In this document: in pieces, positions 26,609 to 39,302 of the stretch
Numbering within the stretch: position 1 is the first letter of the stretch
How the letters are laid out: the number at the start of each line of letters is the position of its first letter
DNA from: Paramecium sonneborni
Taxonomy: Eukaryota; Ciliophora; Oligohymenophorea; Peniculida; Parameciidae
DNA: 64,000 nucleotides
Assembly: GCA_905182985.1 (NCBI GenBank)
Contig: CAJJDN010000077.1
Location: 215,569-279,568 of the forward strand
Direction: 5' to 3'
Position numbers and translations under genes: made by a program
The notes under the pieces: model-generated
What the model was told of the DNA's origin: nothing
What the model saw: only the letters and a program-made list of their open reading frames with translations
Databases searched by the model: none

Positions 26609-27503
26609 TCAAATCAACTTTACACAAACTACAATAACAGCTACAACAATTAGAATGATGCATACAGCTCCTGCAAGTTTTTTCATATATTTTTTATGTT
26701 CAACTTTAGCCTAAATAAAAATAGATTAGATAATATTACTCCTTCTAGTTCAACAACAGCCTCTTTAACATTAGTATTTGATTTATTGATATTATTTTCA
26801 GCAACATCTAACATTTTACCTTAATCTACAACTACTTATGCTACTTCAGTTTAGATCTTAAGAACTTCTAAGGCATCTTTTTAGATTTCTTTAATATTGA
26901 ATCAACAATTATACAATCTATTTCTTCTTATTGTTCTTAAATTAACATTGCTTTATGTTAAATATCTGGATGTACTTCCATTTCTGATAGTTAATCTAAA
27001 TTTGGGCCTTTTTCTCCTGAATCTTCTTCTTCGTAATTGGTTTCTTCATCATAAACATATGTTGATTTTCCATTAAGTTTCTCTTAATTAAAAGAAATAT
27101 TGTTACTTGCATTTTACATTTCAACTTCTTTGCCATCATTTGAATTTATCTATTTAGGATTTCTTATTGATTTTGTGATTTCAATAAATGTATTTTATTG
27201 CTGATTTAAAAATTTAATGTACCTTAGTAAATTCTTTTTTGAGCATTTAAATGGTCATGTTTTCAGATTTATTGAATTTACCTTATTTAAATTTGATAGT
27301 TAATGCATCAATTAACTTTGAGCATTTTTATTTATTCTATATTTTGTTTATGCATGAATATTTACTATTTAAATTTGATCTTGGTTTTCTAAAAATGTAA
27401 ATCAATCAATACCCTTTCCCTACAATAAATTTTAAAGCTCTTAAACGGTTTTGATAAGAGTTTACAAATTCTCTTAGACAAATTCAAGATCTTAACTACT
27501 CAT
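26609..27503 (-). CDS. Syntaxin-type Qa-SNARE
   Basis: About 260 residues in several exons. Well-supported introns are 22, 26 and 29 nt long, all in the 3' two thirds. The C-terminus is a SNARE helix (VAQVVVDQGKMLDVAENNI, with the central Gln layer) followed at once by a C-terminal membrane anchor (LAGAVCIILIVVAVIVVCV), the syntaxin layout. The N-terminal part looks like an Habc bundle. Its splicing is ambiguous: either one 35-nt intron, or a 24-nt plus a 35-nt intron, both keep the frame and give 260 or 252 residues. The compartment cannot be told from sequence. It acts in membrane fusion with cognate SNAREs and Rab GTPases such as the one at 30544. Confidence 0.85.
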
Positions 27504-27601
27504 AAAAATATAATTAATATTTATTGATGAAAATATATATATAGTCTCCAGTGTTTTAGAAATTCATATTCAATAATCAACACTAAAGAAATAGATTATA
27601 A

Positions 27602-30500
27602 ATGCCATTATCTTAAGATAAGATTCAAAAACCCTCTCCTATGTCTCGATCTCTAACAATTAAATAGTATGAATTTGATACAATTTAATAGAAGAAAACA
27701 AACTCAAAATACAGTTGAACCTAGAGGATTATCATTATCTATCTCAAGAGAAACTCAAAGGAGCTTTTTTAAAGATCCAATCTAAAATAGAGCACTTCCT
27801 ATTGATTAATTTCAAACTATGATAAAAGAGATTTAAGTTGGAAATTCAATACAAGTTATTACAAAGTTGGAATAAGGTCCTTTTACAAAAAAAACATATT
27901 TAATTTTAGGTATTGCATATAAATAATTGAATTAATTTGATAAAGCAAGAAGTTGGGTATTTATTTATCTTATCAAAAAGTTCAATAAATGTTTGTCTGA
28001 ATATCCTAATTATTTGGATGGCTATATTTAATCTGCAGTTTTAGAATTTAAAGCCTAAAAATATCATGAATCTCTAAAATTCATTGAACAAGCATTACTT
28101 CATAGTCCCAATGATAAATAAGCATTATAATATAAAGCTAGATGTCATTCTGCTTTAAAATAACATTTAAAAGCCTTAGAAATTTATGAAAAATTAAACA
28201 ATACAGATTTTCTGGGAAGATCACGTCATTGTCTAACATTAATTAAATGTAATTATTTTGATCAAGCACTTATTAAAATTGAAACTATTTTATAATAAGA
28301 CAGTGAAAATGCCGAAGCTTTGTTACTAAAAGGAATAATTTACTTTAAAAAAAGTAATTATTAACAAAAATTTATTAGAAAACTTTATGGAGTCTTAGAT
28401 TTATATTGAATAAGCTATTTAAATGTCAACATCCCATTAATTAAGTGCTAAAGCTATATCCTATATTATCAAATCTAAAATAAGTCTAATGGACTTTTAT
28501 GAAGCTTAATTACATCTAACAAGAGCAGAATAACTTAAAAAAAGTTTTAAATGTATTTCCAAATTAAAACCTTTTGTTAATGGAACTGTCAAGTTGATGA
28601 AAAGATAATTTGTATAGGGACTTTAATTAATTAAAGATTTAAAACCAATAAGCAAATTCTTATAGCCTATTTATTATAAATTTTTAGCTTATGCATAATT
28701 TTGTACATCTGATTATATTTCAGCTCTTAAATCATATGAGTTGATAAGTCCAATAGAAAGGGGATAACTCTATAATAGATATTAAGCTGAAGCTTTAATT
28801 CTAATATAAAAATGTAAATTATATGAAAATAATCAGGTTAGTATGAAAAATCGATTAGATTGCTTGAACAAGCTATAGAGATTTTTCCAAATAAACTTGA
28901 ACCTTATTATCTAAAAGGTACAATTTGTTTGCTTGATAAATTATATGATGGAGCATAGGAATGTGAATAACTGCTAGAATTAGCATTTACTAAATAAGGA
29001 AAATAACCAAATTTGTTTTTTGCTAGAGCTTTGATGAAATCATATAAAAGAAGATATACCTCAGCTATAAAAGATTTAGAAAAAGCAATTGATAAAAGTG
29101 AAGATAGTATAAGTGACCATTTTTACATTCGAGGAATCTTACATGCTTAAAGTATGAGATTGAAAGAAGCCATAAAAGATTTTACAACAGCTATTCATTT
29201 TAATAAAGAGCATTCAGAATCTTATTTAGAAAGAGCTAAATGTTACTAAATAAAAGGAGAGTAATATAAAATATCATTTTTAGTACTGCACAGAGTTTTG
29301 GAGATATGAATAAATATGTGAAGTATAATAATTCAGATGAGATTCATTATTGGAGTGGAAGCTTATTGTTCCATAACAATGCTTATGAAGAAGCCCTTAA
29401 AGCATTTAATGATGCTAAATAAACTAATTAAATATTAATTTTGAAATTGAAGTGTGAAATTAAATTATAACAAATAGACAAAGCCTGTATGATTTCAAAT
29501 TAGATAATACAATAAAATAGTAAAGAAGCAAAATACAGAATTGATTTTTTAATGTTGACATACATCAAATAAATATTAGATTTACTATAAAATAAGAAGG
29601 CTTGTGACTCTGTGATATTTCCTTAGATAGATTAAAATGAAATGGGTTTAATATTTTAATCTTAAGATGTACTTTAATTCAAGGCATCAAGTCTGATTTA
29701 TTAACAAAAATACAATGATGCATTATTGATTCTTTCATAACTTGAAACTTATTGGATGAATTCTTAAAAAGATCGATTGAATAGTATTTCAAGTCATCAA
29801 GATGCTGATTCAGAGAAGAGTGAGAATGTTTCAAATGAAATGGTATTGAAATCAGAAAGAATTGTATAACATATAATAGGTATAAAATATAATATGGCAA
29901 TAATCTATTTATTGGTATAGAATTATTATTAATTGTATAGTTATAATAATATACTAATGCTAAAATGAAAGTAGAAGATATAAGAGAATAAGTTGGTAAT
30001 GTAGTTTCAGATGAATTGGATTACTTAAAGCTTTTGATTTAAAATTAAATAGATAAAAAATCTACATAAGTTTTTAGTAAATCAATCTTAACTTTTTTAA
30101 TGAATGAAAAAAGCATCTTTAATGGATTTCCAACAATAAAAATAGCAGTAAATGGATAAGGAATATTTGAATGCAAATTATCTCTTAATTTCCCAGATAT
30201 CTAACCTCCAAATATATGTCCAGAATTTAAGAAAGAATTTTTGTTTATGATTAAGGTAAATATTAATCTATTAAAATATAGCCAAATCTTATAGAAAATA
30301 AACCAGAAGCTCCTTGGCTTTAAAGAACATAATAATAAGTACTTGTTTTTACTTAAAATTAATTAAATGATGATTTAGATTTGACAACTGATGATGAAGA
30401 AGACGTTAATGAAAAGAGAAAAAAGAAGAGACAAGTTTAAAATTTAGAAATAGATGAAAAAGTATAAAAACGTTTGGATTAGCTAATGAAAAAATTATGA
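27602..30500 (+). CDS. TPR-repeat protein with acidic C-terminal region
   Basis: 908 residues after removal of seven introns of 23-26 nt (27667, 27957, 28354, 28814, 29261, 29915 and 30256 are their first bases). Each junction restores a TPR helix pair. From about residue 60 to 640 there are many tetratricopeptide units, for example FDKARSWFNKCLSEYPNY, YHESLKFIEQALLHSPND and YEKSIRLLEQAIEIFPNK. The last ~200 residues form a separate, strand-containing region with an acidic DDEEDVNEKRKKKR patch. TPR arrays scaffold protein complexes, and in ciliates many belong to intraflagellar or cytoskeletal assemblies, but nothing here fixes the partner. It lies 98 bp downstream of the divergent syntaxin gene. 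Confidence 0.85.
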
Positions 30501-30543
30501 CTGTTGTTTTATATATATTACTATTTATAACAAATTTCAAAAA

Positions 30544-31240
30544 ATGGAAGACATTAATTATAAAAGTAAGTGCTATATGTGAATATAAGTTGTGTTATTG
30601 GGAGATGCAGGAGTGGGAAAAACTTATATTTTGAATTAGTATGTAAGAGGCTAGTAACCAAAAAACAATTTACCTACTATTGGTAACAGATTATATTAAA
30701 ATAAGGTAGGAATTGAATTTGCAACAAAAACTGTGACATTATAAGATGGAGGAAAGATATAGGTTTCTATTTGGGATACAGCTGGATAAGAGAGATATAG
30801 AGCTATTACAACTAATCATTTTAGAGGAGCAAGTGGTGCTTTATTAGTTTACGATATTACTAAAGAAAAAACATTTGAAAATTTAACTAGATGGATGGAA
30901 GAACTAAAAACTGCTGCTAATAAAGATGTTGTTATGTTTTTGGTTGGTAATAAAACTGATTTGGTTGAAAGACAAACCAATTCTAGGAAAGTCACTAAAG
31001 AAGAGGGTTAATTATTTGCTACTAAAAATTAATTATTTTTTGAAGAGACTTCTGCATACAGAGGAACCAATATTGCATCATGTTTTGAAAAACTAATTGA
31101 AGGTAATTCTAAAATTAAATTTTATATTAGAAATGTATATAAGAAAAAATTTATTAATTACATAACAATAATAATCATAATCATAATCATAAAATACACA
31201 GTTGAAACCTATTGAAACTCCCATGTGTAGCAAATGTTGA
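30544..31240 (+). CDS. Rab-family small GTPase
   Basis: 205 residues with introns at 30566-30589 (24 nt), 30682-30708 (27 nt) and 31103-31130 (28 nt). Removing the second recreates the Rab switch I text [12 protein letters not shown]. All G motifs are present: P-loop [17 protein letters not shown] in G3, NKTD in G4 and ETSAYRG in G5. The RabF elements point to a Rab in the Rab11/Rab2-like general class. The hypervariable tail is Gln/Ser-rich (QQQQSQSQSQ) and ends MCSKC. The last four residues are Cys-x-x-Cys rather than the usual CC or CxC, so the prenylation pattern deserves a check. It regulates vesicle traffic between endomembrane compartments. Confidence 0.93.
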
Positions 31241-32019
31241 ATTATTGTATCATTATTTTAATAAATTTTAGTTATTTTTTATTAAATTTACAAAATCTTT
31301 TTATGTCAGAGTAGTTTTATATTTTTCATTATTTTTCTATTCTTATTCAATATCTAAATTCAAAGTATAATATTTATATTGGAATTAATGAATACATGGA
31401 TTGTCGAAAAAAGTTACAGAATGACAGAAAAAATGAAATGTTCATTTTTTAAAATACAAAAAAAAGATTGCAAAGAATAAGGATTAAATAACCATTTTAA
31501 ATTTCCCCTTTATAAATAGTTTAAGGAATTAATATACAATCTGAAAAATGAGCTAAAATAAATTAATATTCATAATAGTTTGATATCATTTATTAAGATT
31601 ATTAAAATAGATATATAATTTTATTATTTTTGATTCTTTAGATGCAATATAAATAAATATTTTTATTATTTTTGAGTATAATTATAAGCAAATCAGTTCA
31701 TATATTTTTTGAATTAAGTTCTTTCATCTCTAAAATAGTTGAAAAATAAATTCTTTTTTATTCATGTTTTAGTTTCAGAATACATCCAACAGCTTGAAAA
31801 TTTTAGATACTATAAAATGAATGATTTAAATTTTAATTGATCAATTATAAGAAAAACAATGTTAATTTCTTCTTTTGTAAATATACAATTATTATAAGAC
31901 AATGAAAATTTTTTTTGCTTCTATAATTTGTTAAAGATATTTCATAGGCAAGAGTGAAATTTAAACGAATCACATTATTGTAAATTTAAAGCATATTTTA
32001 TTATATTTTTAATTTATTT
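31241..32019. other. Longest gap without a gene (779 bp)
   Basis: Stop triplets for the ciliate code occur often on both strands, and no frame carries a recognisable motif. There is no tRNA-like cloverleaf and no repeat visible by eye. It separates the Rab stop from the ATPase start and is unusually long for this compact sequence, so it may hold a non-coding RNA or regulatory DNA, but I see nothing to support a specific call. Confidence 0.5.
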
Positions 32020-35000
32020 ATGGAATCTAACATAGTTGTATACGATCTCACTGTTTCTAAGATTTGGTGTACTATGTGTGCAAACAAAATTAAGTCAAGT
32101 TTCGAAGGACAACCAGGTAAGAATTATAATAAGTCTTAGGAATCCAATATGTATAAGTAAATGTGATGGCAGAAAGAGTGATTATTTCATTTGATTAAAA
32201 CATAATGTAAATATAGATAATTTAAATATGTAGCACAATGAATTAAATAAAAGAAATATTTGAGAAGAATAATTTCTTTATAGTTGGTCAGCCAAGATTA
32301 ATTTAGAATGATTGTGATTAACAAAGAACATGTTAATTCTTTTTTCCAAATAGTGAATATGATCTTGAGGAGCTAGTTGATATTCGAAATAATCTTAGTA
32401 AAGAATATTAAGGAGGATTAGTAGGGATACAGGAACAATAATTTAAATACAGAAAATAGGTATATTTAAGATTACAAATTAATTATAGTGTGGATAATTA
32501 ATATCAATTAATTATTAACCACTTTCAATATCAGGACATTAGTTAAAACAATATATTGAGTCATTTGTGAAAGATAAGATAGTAAAGAATGATGAGAAAG
32601 AGAATTTAGATGCAGATTTGAGTCTTATAATTTATAATTAATTATTGGAAAAATTTAGAAAAAAAGAAAGACATATAGAGAGTGTGACATAAAATAAATT
32701 AATTTTGGCAATAGTGGTAAGTGGTTTATTTTTATTATTATGTTCAATAATGCCTCAATTTGAATTTTATAATCCTGTTTTGACATATCCAAACGAGAAT
32801 TCAATTTTTAGCATATATTTAATATTGATATTCATAATGACAACATTGACATTATTAAAATTTGGTACATAAACATATAAGAATGCATATTAATTATTTA
32901 TAAAATACAAGTATTAAATGTAATAAAAATTAGGATGTTTAATATGGATACCTTATTAACATTAGGTTCATTAGCAGCATATATAATGAGTATTTTCATG
33001 TTAATAGTGTATACAATAGAGAGTGAATAAGGCTAAGGAGATAAGTATGATTAATTAGAGAGAGTGATGAATGTAATACATGATTTGGAATCAGCTGGAT
33101 TGATATTAACAGTGATAACAATAGGAAAATATTTTGAAGGAAAAGCAAAGTAGACAATAATGGATATGTAGAATTAAATATTTCCATAAGAATAATTATT
33201 AAAGACTCCCATAGTAAAAAGAGTATAAGTGAAGAATTAGGATTACGATATAGATACATAACATGAATGTGAAGTGTCATTATTAGAAAAAGGAGATTTA
33301 ATAATTTTATAGAAGAATATGAAATTATTAGTAGATGGAGTGATAGTAAAAGGTTCAGTGACAGTAGTAGATTCAATATGTTATGGTTGGGATGATAAAT
33401 TTGAAGCTTCAATAGGAATGAGATTGAAATCAGGTGCTGATATATTAGATGGATCTTGTATATTTTAAGTGGAATAGGTGATAGAGGGTTCAATGTTATT
33501 TTAAATAGCAGAATAATTAAATTTAGCATAATCTGAAAGAGAAGATAAAACATTTGGAATTTCAGCAATGTTGTAATCATTATCATAGAAATTCGTTTTA
33601 GGAGTTATTTGTGTATCTCTTTTAGTTTTATTTATTTGGATTTTATTAATAGCTTTTAATTTAGTCCAAATAGATGAATATTGTGTATGGTGTTTTCCAT
33701 TTGAAAGAGCAATATCTATACTTGTGGCATCTTGTCCTTGTGCTTTAGGATTAGCTGTACCATCTGTTGTTATTATTACTCTTAATTTAGCTTTGAAATG
33801 TGGTATCTTAGTTAAAAAAGTAATATATTATTATTTATTTATAAGAATACTATATTTGAGTAAATTAGTAAAGTAAAATGTGTTATTTTTGATAAAACTG
33901 GAACTTTATTTACTAAAGTTGATCATATTGATTCATTCACTTTATTATCGAAAAATCAAACAGAAGTTTGTGCTAAAAATTAAGATAAAACTATTATGAA
34001 AGTTAAATAATTTTAAAGATCTTTAGTAATGTCAGATCCTATTGAAACTAAAAGAGAATAATAATATTGTGAAGGAACTTTGTAATCAAAATTAAAATAC
34101 AATTAAACTTTATCTGTCTAAGATCTTTGGGCTATTATTAGTATCTTAGAAAAAGAATTTACTCATCCTATTGCAACATTATTATTTAAAGAATCTATAT
34201 CTAGATAAATTGGAAGATAAAGTACTTTTGTATTAACTGATTAACCAAAATTAGAAAAAAATGGAATAATTGGAAATGTTACAAGAACTACTGATAAAAC
34301 ATAATTTAAATGTTTAATTGGAAATTTAAAACATTTAGAAAATAATAATGCAATTTTAGAAGATTATTTATTAAATAAATGTAGATTTTTAGAAGGAAGA
34401 GGAAAAACAGTTATAATAATGGCAATTGATAATGTACCAGAAGTAGTTGTTTGTTTAGATAATAAAACTAATCTAAGACCAGAAGCTAAATCTGTTATTT
34501 AATATTTAAGATAAAAGTTAAAGAAATAAGTTTATATATTATCTGGAGATTCCAAAAAAACAGTAGCTTCAGTTGGTAAATATTTAGGAATTCCTTCTAT
34601 AAATTAATTTGCAGAAATTGATGCAGAAGGAAAATAAAAAATTCTTAAAGAACTTAAAGAAAATAATTAAGAAGTCATGATGATTGGAGATGGTTTAAAT
34701 GATATTCTATCTTTATAATAAGCATGTGTAGGTGTAGCGATTAATGCAAAATCTGAATTAAATTTAATGGCTTCTGATGTAATATTATTAAATGAAAATT
34801 TATGGAAAGTGGCATCATTATTTAATTTAATGAATATTGCTCTTAAAGTTGTTTATATCAATCTGTTATGGGCATTCGCTTATAATATATTTATGGCTCG
34901 TAATTTATTATTATGATATTCTTTTAGCTATTGCAGCAGGAGTCTTTTATGGATAAGGTTTCACTATATCTCCTATGATATCATCAACTGCTATGTCCCT

Positions 35001-35199
35001 CTCTTCCATAATTGTAGTCCTTATTAGTAATTGCATGAGATTCATTAAGTTTGATCCATCCTAATAATATAATCTAAGAAAAGTCGTCGATGATTAAATT
35101 AGTCAATAATCATAATGTTCCTATGATTCTTATGTAGAAGTCAACAGTTCAAGCTCGACTAATAGAAAAACAAATGCTGAAAAAATCATTACAAGCTGA
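32020..35199 (+). CDS. P1B-type heavy-metal (copper) ATPase
   Basis: 1007 residues after six introns (32117, 32207, 32460, 32911, 33820 and 34900 are first bases; 23-29 nt). One N-terminal heavy-metal-binding domain carries Cys-Thr-Met-Cys. The membrane part has the Cys-Pro-Cys metal-path motif (SCPCALGLAVPS, near residue 538). The phosphorylation motif is FDKTGT (near 578), the nucleotide-binding domain has the His-Pro pair (EFTHPIATLL, near 672), the hinge is GDGLND (near 846), and the C-terminal helices are typical (PIAAGVFYG, SPMISSTAMSLSS). This is the CopA/ATP7/RAN1 class that exports Cu(I) or loads secreted cuproenzymes. Oddity: the actuator-domain TGE loop is replaced by Tyr-Gly-Trp in VDSICYGWDDK (near 419), so the dephosphorylating Glu is missing. 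Confidence 0.92.
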
Positions 35200-35359
35200 T
35201 TATATATAATTGGTTTCATTATTATATTATTATTATTAAATTATTTAATAAAAATAGAAATATTCTAGAAAACTTTTTAAATAATAAATTTTATCAATCG
35301 TGTCAATTTTCATTAACTAATAAGTCATGTCTTTACTTATATATCAATAATTAATTTAA

Positions 35360-36970
35360 ATGAAACCATAACAATTTATATTTATCTTCTACTTAGTTTT
35401 CTTTGCATATGGATAACTCGCTGTAAATATTCAATTATATTCAAGCCAATAAAAACTGAAGAAGAAGTCAAAATTGATTTAAATTTGCAATAAAATATTG
35501 AAATCTAATCAACTGATATCAAACAAAATAAAATATATGATAAATTATATGAAGTTGATAAAGAAGCATATGATTAAATGAAAAATTCATTTAAGAATGT
35601 TGTGCATCTTATATTTGATACGTATAATAATTGAATTCTATCTTATAGAAATGAAGAAGAAACTCAAATCAAACTACTTAGCTCAATTATTCAGAATGTT
35701 AATTTTACTAAAATTGATGTAATTTTCATTAAAAGTCCTGTTGGATTAATTGAATCAGAAAAGGGCATTGTAGTCAAAAATTTTGATAATATGATTTGGA
35801 TTCGAAATTTTGACAATCTTTAATCTTAGATATTCAGTAATCATATTAAATTCAATTCTAGATATAATAAGTCCTAAATTAGAATTTTTAGAAACAGAAG
35901 AAGATGTGAATAAATATTTCAGCTAAAACAAATTAAACTCTTTGGTACTTTTGCCTGATAATTATACTTTTAAAGATTAAATTATTTAAGATCTAGAATA
36001 ACTTATGAGAAACGGAGATCTAAAAGAAGCTAGAATTGATGAATTGAAAGGTTTTAATTCTAATTATTTAAATTTTACTGCCCCAACATTGCTATTGCAC
36101 AAAGGGAATAATAAATTTGAACAATATGAATATAATTTGACTTATACTGATTAAATTTTAGATTTCTTTTATTTAGAAAGCTTAGATTTAGTAAATCGAT
36201 TAGATGAAGATAATTATGCAAGAGTTTTTGGAGGACCTGTTTAAACTCAAGTTCATCTTTTAATTAAAGGTATTTTAAGTCAAGATTTATTTAATTCCTA
36301 TTATTGGGTTGCATAAAATAATAAAATGAATGATTTGAAATATCATCGATTAATTTTTACTTATTCAACATTTTAAGAAAATCCAAGTTTATGGTCTTTA
36401 TTTGATTTTGATCAATCTACAAATACTCCTAAGCTTGTGATTACAGAAACAAACTTTAGAAAATATTAATTATAAAAATATATTTGTCAATCTGAAACAT
36501 TAAATCAAGAAACCATTTAGAAATTTATTGATGACTTTAGAGATAAAAATCTAACTGAGTTTTATAAATCTGAACCTGTTCCTGAATATTCTGAAAATTA
36601 AGATTTATACAAAATTGTAGGAAAATCATTTTCATAAGAAGTACTTAATAAAGGAAAGAATTTTTTATTATTATTTTGGGATTCAAAAAATAAAGATTTA
36701 TTTAACGATTATTTTAATCTACTTAATGAGTTTTCATTAATTTAAAATAAAGATAAAATTAAAATTGGACATATTGATCTTGCAAATAATGAACATCCTA
36801 AAATTACTGTAGATTCAGTTCCTAAATTAATGTTATATTTAGCCGCAGATAAAAAAGCTCCTAAAGAATATTTGAAAAGTTCAAATCTAATTATTTCTGA
36901 GCTCAAAGCTTGGTTAGATTATTATATTGGTGAAGGTGTTGCATATAAATAAGAAAAATTATATTTATGA
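35360..36970 (+). CDS. PDI-like thioredoxin-fold ER protein without CxxC
   Basis: 511 residues with introns at 35423-35445, 35622-35648 and 35837-35861. It starts with a signal peptide (MKPQQFIFIFYLVFFAYG). The overall length and order of thioredoxin-like folds match protein disulfide isomerases. The last unit is clearest: KIVGKSFSQEVL, then LLLFWDSKNKDLF, where classical PDI has the APWCGHC active site, then a cis-Pro strand (VDSVPKLMLYL). No CxxC occurs in any of the four units, so it cannot be an oxidoreductase and would act as a chaperone-like or structural PDI homologue, like the non-catalytic b-type domains. No C-terminal KDEL-type signal: the protein ends KLYL. Confidence 0.75.
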
Positions 36971-37159
36971 TTATCTCTTGTGTTTATAATTGATTATGTA
37001 ATTTTTTTTAACATTATAATTCTTTTAATCATCACTTTTTAAATTACAAAATTCAAAATAATCTTTTGATTCAAAACTATAGTTGATAAAAAATAAATAT
37101 TCTTAAAGTATAGTATTTTGTAAAATAAACTTAATATAAATATATTTAACTTGTTAAAT

Positions 37160-38680
37160 TCAACTTTCAGTGTTTATTCTTCTTATTCTCTTTTTCATAT
37201 TGGTAGGAAATCTTTGAGCATGGCTAAATGTAAATTATTATAAATTATTATCTAAAAATGGGGTCATTTGATCATACTCAGTTAAAACTATATTATTTTT
37301 AGAGGAATCAGTATCTAACTAAATATTCTTTTAAGCACTAGCGCTTCTATTTTTTTATTTTAATTGAACTGGAAGTTTAAAATTGTTTATTATTAATTAT
37401 GTTAATTCTTCTTTTGGAGTCTATTATTAAACAGATTTCTTCATTTGACCAAAATCAAATTTACCTTTTTTAGGTGTATCATTAAATGAATTTGATTCAT
37501 TATTTGTTTTTTTAGTAGATAAAGAATTTTTAATTTGAATTTGATTTAAGTTATCTGTTTTTTCAATTTATATATTAAGATTTTATGTTTTCACATTTTC
37601 ATAATTTATTCTTAATTATTCACTTTATTGATTTAAAATATGAACTGTTTACCGAGCATTTGATAACTCTTTTTATGCCTCTTCATTTTAAAGCTTGAAT
37701 CTTTTTAAGTCTTATACTTCCCTTCTATATTTAAAGAGATATCCTTTTTATGATCCTATTCTTTATTCTGATTACTATAAATCAACTAATCTTTAGAAAT
37801 GAGTTGATTTCCAATATTTTATCTAATCATTAAGATCTAGATTTTTTTAATTTTATATTTCATATAAATCCTTATACTTATCCACTTAATTTGACAACTA
37901 GTTAGTTAATTCAATCAAATCTTTATTTGCTTTAATCAAATTTTATTCTTATGACTTTAATTGATTTATTTCCTTTTCAAAATTTGATTTTACTTCATCA
38001 TATTACTATTGAAGTTTATTATGCTTCTTATTGAGTTCTTCAAAATTACTTTTTAGATCATTATAAATTTTAGTCTGATTTTGTAGACTCTCTTTTAATT
38101 CATTATTATCCTTTTCTAAATTTATGATAGTTTATTCTAGTCTTTTGTTTAATTATAAAAATGTAATTTATGATGAAAATTGGGTTCTTAATTTAATTAA
38201 TTCTTATTCTTGAATTTAAATAGTTGTCTCAGAACTTTTTAATTTTAATTCTTTTTCTTGTAAAAGGACCTTAGAGTTCTTACAATCCATCCATATTTTC
38301 AAATATTCTTATTTATAAACATTACCTAATTGCTCAGAGATTTGATTTAAAACTTCTTTAAAAAGTCTTTTGAACCTTTAATTTACATTTTGAATTTCTA
38401 CAAAATTTGCTGATCTAACAGCTTCAATTACTTTTTCATGACTAATTACTTATGCTTTAACTCAAGTGATATAATAAATTATACATTCAACTAATTCTTT
38501 GGCTCCTTTTAGAGGAGTAATTCTTTCACATTATTACAAACAATCTTGAGCTAAAATTTGAAATTGGGAATTATATTTATCAATATCAAATACTAATTAA
38601 TTTTTAGCATTAATCTCCTTATCTATAATTTTTTTAATATTCTGTTCATCTTATTTAAAGTCATATAAAGTGTTTTACAT
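37160..38680 (-). CDS. Coiled-coil protein
   Basis: 496 residues with one 30-nt intron at 38455-38484. The N-terminal ~110 residues are globular and helical (KGAKELVE and SEQLGNVYKQEYLKIW). From about 120 to 370 there are heptad-rich coiled coils made of Gln, Glu, Lys, Leu and Asn. The C-terminal ~110 residues are disordered and basic, with a few aromatic anchors. Such proteins are common in cilia, basal bodies and the cortex of ciliates; no family was recognised. Its start codon faces that of the 78-residue gene at 38697 with only 16 bp between them. Confidence 0.75.
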
Positions 38681-38696
38681 TATTAATAATTATAAT

Positions 38697-38933
38697 ATGA
38701 GTTTTGATTATAAGAACACTTTTTTAAGAAACACTCCATATAAAATAGAACCTGCTAGGCCAAAACCTTTATTATCATCTGCAAAAAATGTTTTAGGCGA
38801 ATATTCAAATGTTACCTACTGGAAATTTGATAATTTTACTCATCAGAAATCATATGTAGACACTACTTTTAATAAATATTAACCATCATTTAATGCTTAT
38901 ACTAAAATCTTACCTTCAGATATTTTGGATTGA
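38697..38933 (+). CDS. Small conserved-looking protein, 78 residues
   Basis: A one-exon frame MSFDYKNTFLRNTPYKIEPA... ending ILPSDILD. The ATG at 38697 was preferred; upstream there is only a GTG. Proline and aromatic residues, a normal amino-acid mix and a tight divergent arrangement with the coiled-coil gene argue that it is real. The pattern of short Pro/Tyr/Asn-rich motifs resembles microtubule inner proteins of cilia, but that is only an impression. It ends before a 369-bp gap. Confidence 0.6.
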
Positions 38934-39302
38934 TATTTTATCTTTTTTCTATTTTTTAATTGATAATGCATAAATATTTTCTATTTTTTTGTAATAATTC
39001 TGCGTAGAACTCTCACAAGTATCAATTTATTCAACTATAAATGCAATATATTCAATTTCAAGAAATTATATACTAAGTCTCTTCATTGTTTGTCAAAGCA
39101 CTATCTTTAATTAAATACAATATTATTTATTACTAAAATTGTTAGAGTGTATTTTGTTTTAAATTAATAAGTTATTTTTAAATTAAATCTAATTTTTAGA
39201 GTAAAAATAATTCAACAAAGATAATAATTAAATTTAAGAAGAATAATTATTAAATAAATAATTTAGCTTCATATTGATATATATATTTTTGCAAATTTCG
39301 GT
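38934..39302. other. Intergenic, nothing recognised
   Basis: 369 bp of AT-rich DNA between the small plus-strand gene and the 3' end of the heat-shock factor gene. Homopolymer A/T runs are present but no repeat, RNA structure or motif-bearing frame could be seen on either strand. It must include both genes' 3' ends. Confidence 0.5.

Noticed and set aside
32996..33586. 196-residue minus-strand frame rich in Leu, Ile and Ser
   Set aside because: It is the antisense of the P1B ATPase coding region, whose motifs are certain on the plus strand.
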